This document shows, piece after piece, positions 61,899 through 64,000 of a DNA stretch of 64,000 nt. The stretch covers positions 1 through 64,000 of the forward strand of contig JAEERY010000019.1 of NCBI GenBank assembly GCA_016286035.1. Reading direction: 5' to 3'. The position numbers were made by a program, and so were the translations under genes. The notes below the pieces were generated by a model. It was not told the origin of the DNA and searched no databases. It worked only from the letters and a program-made list of their open reading frames with translations. This stretch comes from Lachnospiraceae bacterium (GTDB lineage Bacteria > Bacillota > Clostridia > Lachnospirales > Lachnospiraceae). How positions within the stretch are numbered: position 1 is the first letter of the stretch; each line of letters opens with the position of its first letter.

Positions 61899-63119
61899 TT
61901 ACTTTTTCTGAAGAAAATCCGGTATCTTAAGCTGGTTCTCTTCAACCTTGCTCTTTATATCCGTGGGGCGCTGCAGTTTCTGTGTGAAATCTGTTCTGGG
62001 AAGAGGGATCGTTCCTGTAGCACCGTTGATCGTTGCAGGTCTACCCTGTCCCATTCCGGGTGCAACGTTTCTTGCCATTGCAGGATTTCCAACCTGAGGC
62101 TGTATCGGTCTTGCTCCGGGAACAGCACCGGGTCTTGTTGAGAATATGCTCATGCCTGCGCCTGCGACATTCTGCTCAATACCTGTTGCGATAACCGTGA
62201 TCTTACATGTATCAGGTTCGCTCGCATCGTACATGCATCCGAAGATAACATTGATGTCCGCACCTGTAAGTGACTGAATGTAGTTTGCTGCATCGTCAGC
62301 ATCAAACATTGAGATATCACCAGTAACATTGAGGATGACATCCGTAGCACCTGTGATGGTCGTCTCAAGAAGAGGTGACTCAACAGCCTGCTTAACTGCT
62401 TCGATAGCCTTGTCGTCGCCTTTGCCTTCACCTATACCGATATGAGCTACGCCCTTATCGCGCATAACTGTCTGGATATCTGCGAAGTCAAGGTTGATAA
62501 CAGAAGGAACATTGATAAGGTCTGTGATACCCTGTACTGCCTGCTGCAATACCTGGTCTGCTTTTCTTAATGCATCGGGCATCGTTGTCTTTCTGTCAAC
62601 TATCTCATATATCTTGTCATTAGGAATGACGATAAGCGTATCAACGCTTTCTTTCAATTTCTCAAGTCCCGCAAGAGCATTGTTCATACGGGTCTTTGCT
62701 TCAAATCTGAAAGGCTTTGTAACAACACCTACGGTAAGGATTCCCATATCCTTGGCGATCTTTGCAACAATCGGGGCTGCTCCTGTTCCTGTTCCGCCTC
62801 CCATACCGCATGTAACAAATACCATGTTATATGACTGTATGGCTGCCGTAAGCTCATCATAACTCTCTTCAGCTGCTCTCTCACCAATCTCAGGCTTTGC
62901 ACCTGCACCGAGACCCTTGGTAAGCTTCTCACCGATCTGTAATAATTTAGGAGCCTTGCAAAGCTGCAGTGCCTGCTTATCCGTGTTAACTCCTATAAAG
63001 TCCACTCCACCTATAGCTTCTTCAATCATTCGATTGACCGCATTGTTACCGGCACCACCAACACCTATAACAAGTATCTTAGCACCTGCTTCTGCGTTAT
63101 TAGTTTTAATCTCTAACAA
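61899..63119 (-). CDS. ftsZ: Cell division protein FtsZ (TTG start)
   Basis: FtsZ is the tubulin-like GTPase that forms the division ring. The 406 residues include the N-terminal glycine loop [18 protein letters not shown], the tubulin signature [10 protein letters not shown], the T7-loop with [11 protein letters not shown] for GTP hydrolysis, a proline/glycine-rich linker (about 325-385) and the C-terminal FtsA/SepF-binding peptide near KIPDFLQKK. The frame runs up to an ATG, but AGGAGG is 9 bases before TTG at 63119, giving [10 protein letters not shown]. It follows divIB, as in the division cluster. Confidence 0.97.
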   Translation of the reverse strand: MLEIKTNNAEAGAKILVIGVGGAGNNAVNRMIEEAIGGVDFIGVNTDKQALQLCKAPKLLQIGEKLTKGLGAGAKPEIGERAAEESYDELTAAIQSYNMVFVTCGMGGGTGTGAAPIVAKIAKDMGILTVGVVTKPFRFEAKTRMNNALAGLEKLKESVDTLIVIPNDKIYEIVDRKTTMPDALRKADQVLQQAVQGITDLINVPSVINLDFADIQTVMRDKGVAHIGIGEGKGDDKAIEAVKQAVESPLLETTITGATDVILNVTGDISMFDADDAANYIQSLTGADINVIFGCMYDASEPDTCKITVIATGIEQNVAGAGMSIFSTRPGAVPGARPIQPQVGNPAMARNVAPGMGQGRPATINGATGTIPLPRTDFTQKLQRPTDIKSKVEENQLKIPDFLQKK

Positions 63120-63275
63120 AGCTTCTTTCCTCCTTTGCCCCACATAAAGTCACACACTATATCTTATAATCATTTTGCGCTAAACGCAACCGATTTTTTA
63201 ACGATTTACCAAAAAAGTCATTTGTCAGACGTCTATTATTGACTCAGTCGGGCTTTGTATGTCAAAAACCCGTGT

Positions 63276-64000
63276 CTATTCATCCTCTTCAAATGAAGCA
63301 TAACCCGAATCAACGGTATAATTCTCAAGCCTTAAGACGCCCTTTCTGCCCTTGAGTTCGGGAAGTATTGCTTTTAGTTTTATTATCTTCTCATCTATGT
63401 TATCAAAGCTGCCAAGTTTCACCCTCGCATCGTCAAAATACAGGGTTACATTGTAATTATCATCAAAGTATATCTTGTCGACCTTGATCTCGTATTTTGT
63501 AAGAAGCTGGGATACATCCAGGATGTTTTTGAATATCTCCTCATCCGATACGGGAAGTTTTTCCCATAAAACAACATGGTCAAACTTCATTCCCATGACC
63601 TGGGGGATGCCTTCTGTCCTTATATCAGAAGATTCCACCACGGTTCCGTCTTTGTCAAAATATATGTACTGACCGAGGTATTCAACATAACCTGCGATCG
63701 CTTTTTCATAGATGGTTATCTTTATAGAAGTGGGCGACATTATGCGCACGCTCATCGTCTCTATAAAGGGTACGTCCTTTATCTCCTTGTTCCGGTATTT
63801 TATCGATAAAAGGACTGAATTCTTTGATAAAAAGCCGTCACCTATGACCATTTTGCTGATCTCTTCGGTGGTATAATGCGTACTGCCCTCCACTATGATG
63901 GTATCCACCGTATACTTTTTGACAAAGTAGCCAAATGCACAGCCAAGCACCATCACAATAGCCGTAACAATGATAAAGATCTTAACCGTGTGTTTGTCGA
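63276..64000 (-). CDS. divIB: Division protein DivIB/FtsQ (5' end outside window)
   Basis: Part of the divisome subcomplex DivIB-DivIC-FtsL. The frame is open to the window edge: beyond the GTG at 63956 it reads DKHTVKIFIIVTAIVMVLGCAFGYF, shown here in two overlapping parts as KIFIIVTAIVMV and VMVLGCAFGYF, which is the membrane anchor, so the true start is outside. A POTRA domain follows (VDTIIVEGSTHYTTEEISKM) and then a beta domain with EGIPQVMG. It lies 156 bases before ftsZ, in the standard order divIB-ftsZ, though ftsA is missing between them, as in many Clostridia. Confidence 0.9.
   Translation of the reverse strand, partial: DKHTVKIFIIVTAIVMVLGCAFGYFVKKYTVDTIIVEGSTHYTTEEISKMVIGDGFLSKNSVLLSIKYRNKEIKDVPFIETMSVRIMSPTSIKITIYEKAIAGYVEYLGQYIYFDKDGTVVESSDIRTEGIPQVMGMKFDHVVLWEKLPVSDEEIFKNILDVSQLLTKYEIKVDKIYFDDNYNVTLYFDDARVKLGSFDNIDEKIIKLKAILPELKGRKGVLRLENYTVDSGYASFEEDE

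Noticed and set aside
1-64000. CRISPR array, prophage, integron or toxin-antitoxin locus
   Set aside because: No regularly spaced repeats, phage structural genes, integrases or paired small toxins were found; the only mobile-element trace is at 1-302.

Overview
The window looks like a chromosomal segment of a low-to-mid GC anaerobic Firmicute, most likely a Lachnospiraceae member close to Butyrivibrio or Pseudobutyrivibrio. This is inferred from gene content and protein style: a secreted GH9 cellulase lipoprotein, an oxygen-independent ribonucleotide reductase, a T-box threonyl-tRNA synthetase, FeoAB fused in one chain, NrdR, a TGS-less ThrRS, and several proteins typical of that family. No 16S gene is present, so the genus is an inference. 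Almost all genes lie on the minus strand; the exceptions are the GH9 cellulase, a CapA-like protein, one GT-C membrane protein and the mobile-element remnant at the left edge.

Layout, left to right. 1-302: the right end of an IS200/IS605-type TnpB element with a structured omega-RNA (guide RNA) 3' end. 449-745: tRNA-Val and tRNA-Met with their promoter and terminator. 861-2245: the infC-rpmI-rplT translation operon behind an L20-type attenuator leader; infC appears to start at ATT. 2261-4501: thrS behind a complete T-box leader. 4562-7040: GH9 endoglucanase. 7065-9285: a GNAT, tRNA-Trp and radA. 9302-21067: a long same-strand run pyrF-pyrE-(small membrane protein)-M29 aminopeptidase-purE-purM-purN-purD-SH3 protein-clpC-small conserved protein-radA, joining pyrimidine and purine synthesis to protein quality control. 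21102-23684: class III ribonucleotide reductase nrdD, which carries a C-terminal glutaredoxin-like domain and has two NrdR boxes upstream of its promoter; nrdR itself is at 61.2 kb in the same window.

23.7-38.7 kb: a TPR lipoprotein, a SulP anion transporter, an acyl-CoA ligase-like gene followed closely by a MoxR/DUF58/transglutaminase cluster, a methyltransferase overlapping a large lipoprotein gene, CapA, a flavoprotein and a small lipoprotein. 38.8-49.6 kb: a chemoreceptor, FeoAB with a phosphoribosyltransferase, and a two-gene signalling unit (FIST-degenerate GGDEF-EAL protein plus an orphan LacI-like sensor with neither HTH nor GGDEF), then an SH3 membrane protein and tRNA-Arg. 49.6-54.3 kb: three GT-C type multi-spanning glycosyltransferase-like proteins.

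54.4-64 kb: efp, yqeG, a small unknown protein, a dipeptide-type ABC transporter operon (binding lipoprotein, two permeases, fused double ATPase), nrdR, ftsZ and the 3' part of divIB/ftsQ, which runs off the right edge. The features most worth follow-up are the omega-RNA end with its putative guide, the EAL/LacI-like signalling pair, the NrdR circuit with the NrdD-redoxin fusion, the infC attenuator with its ATT start, and a TetR-like palindrome on the -35 box of the acyl-CoA ligase gene.
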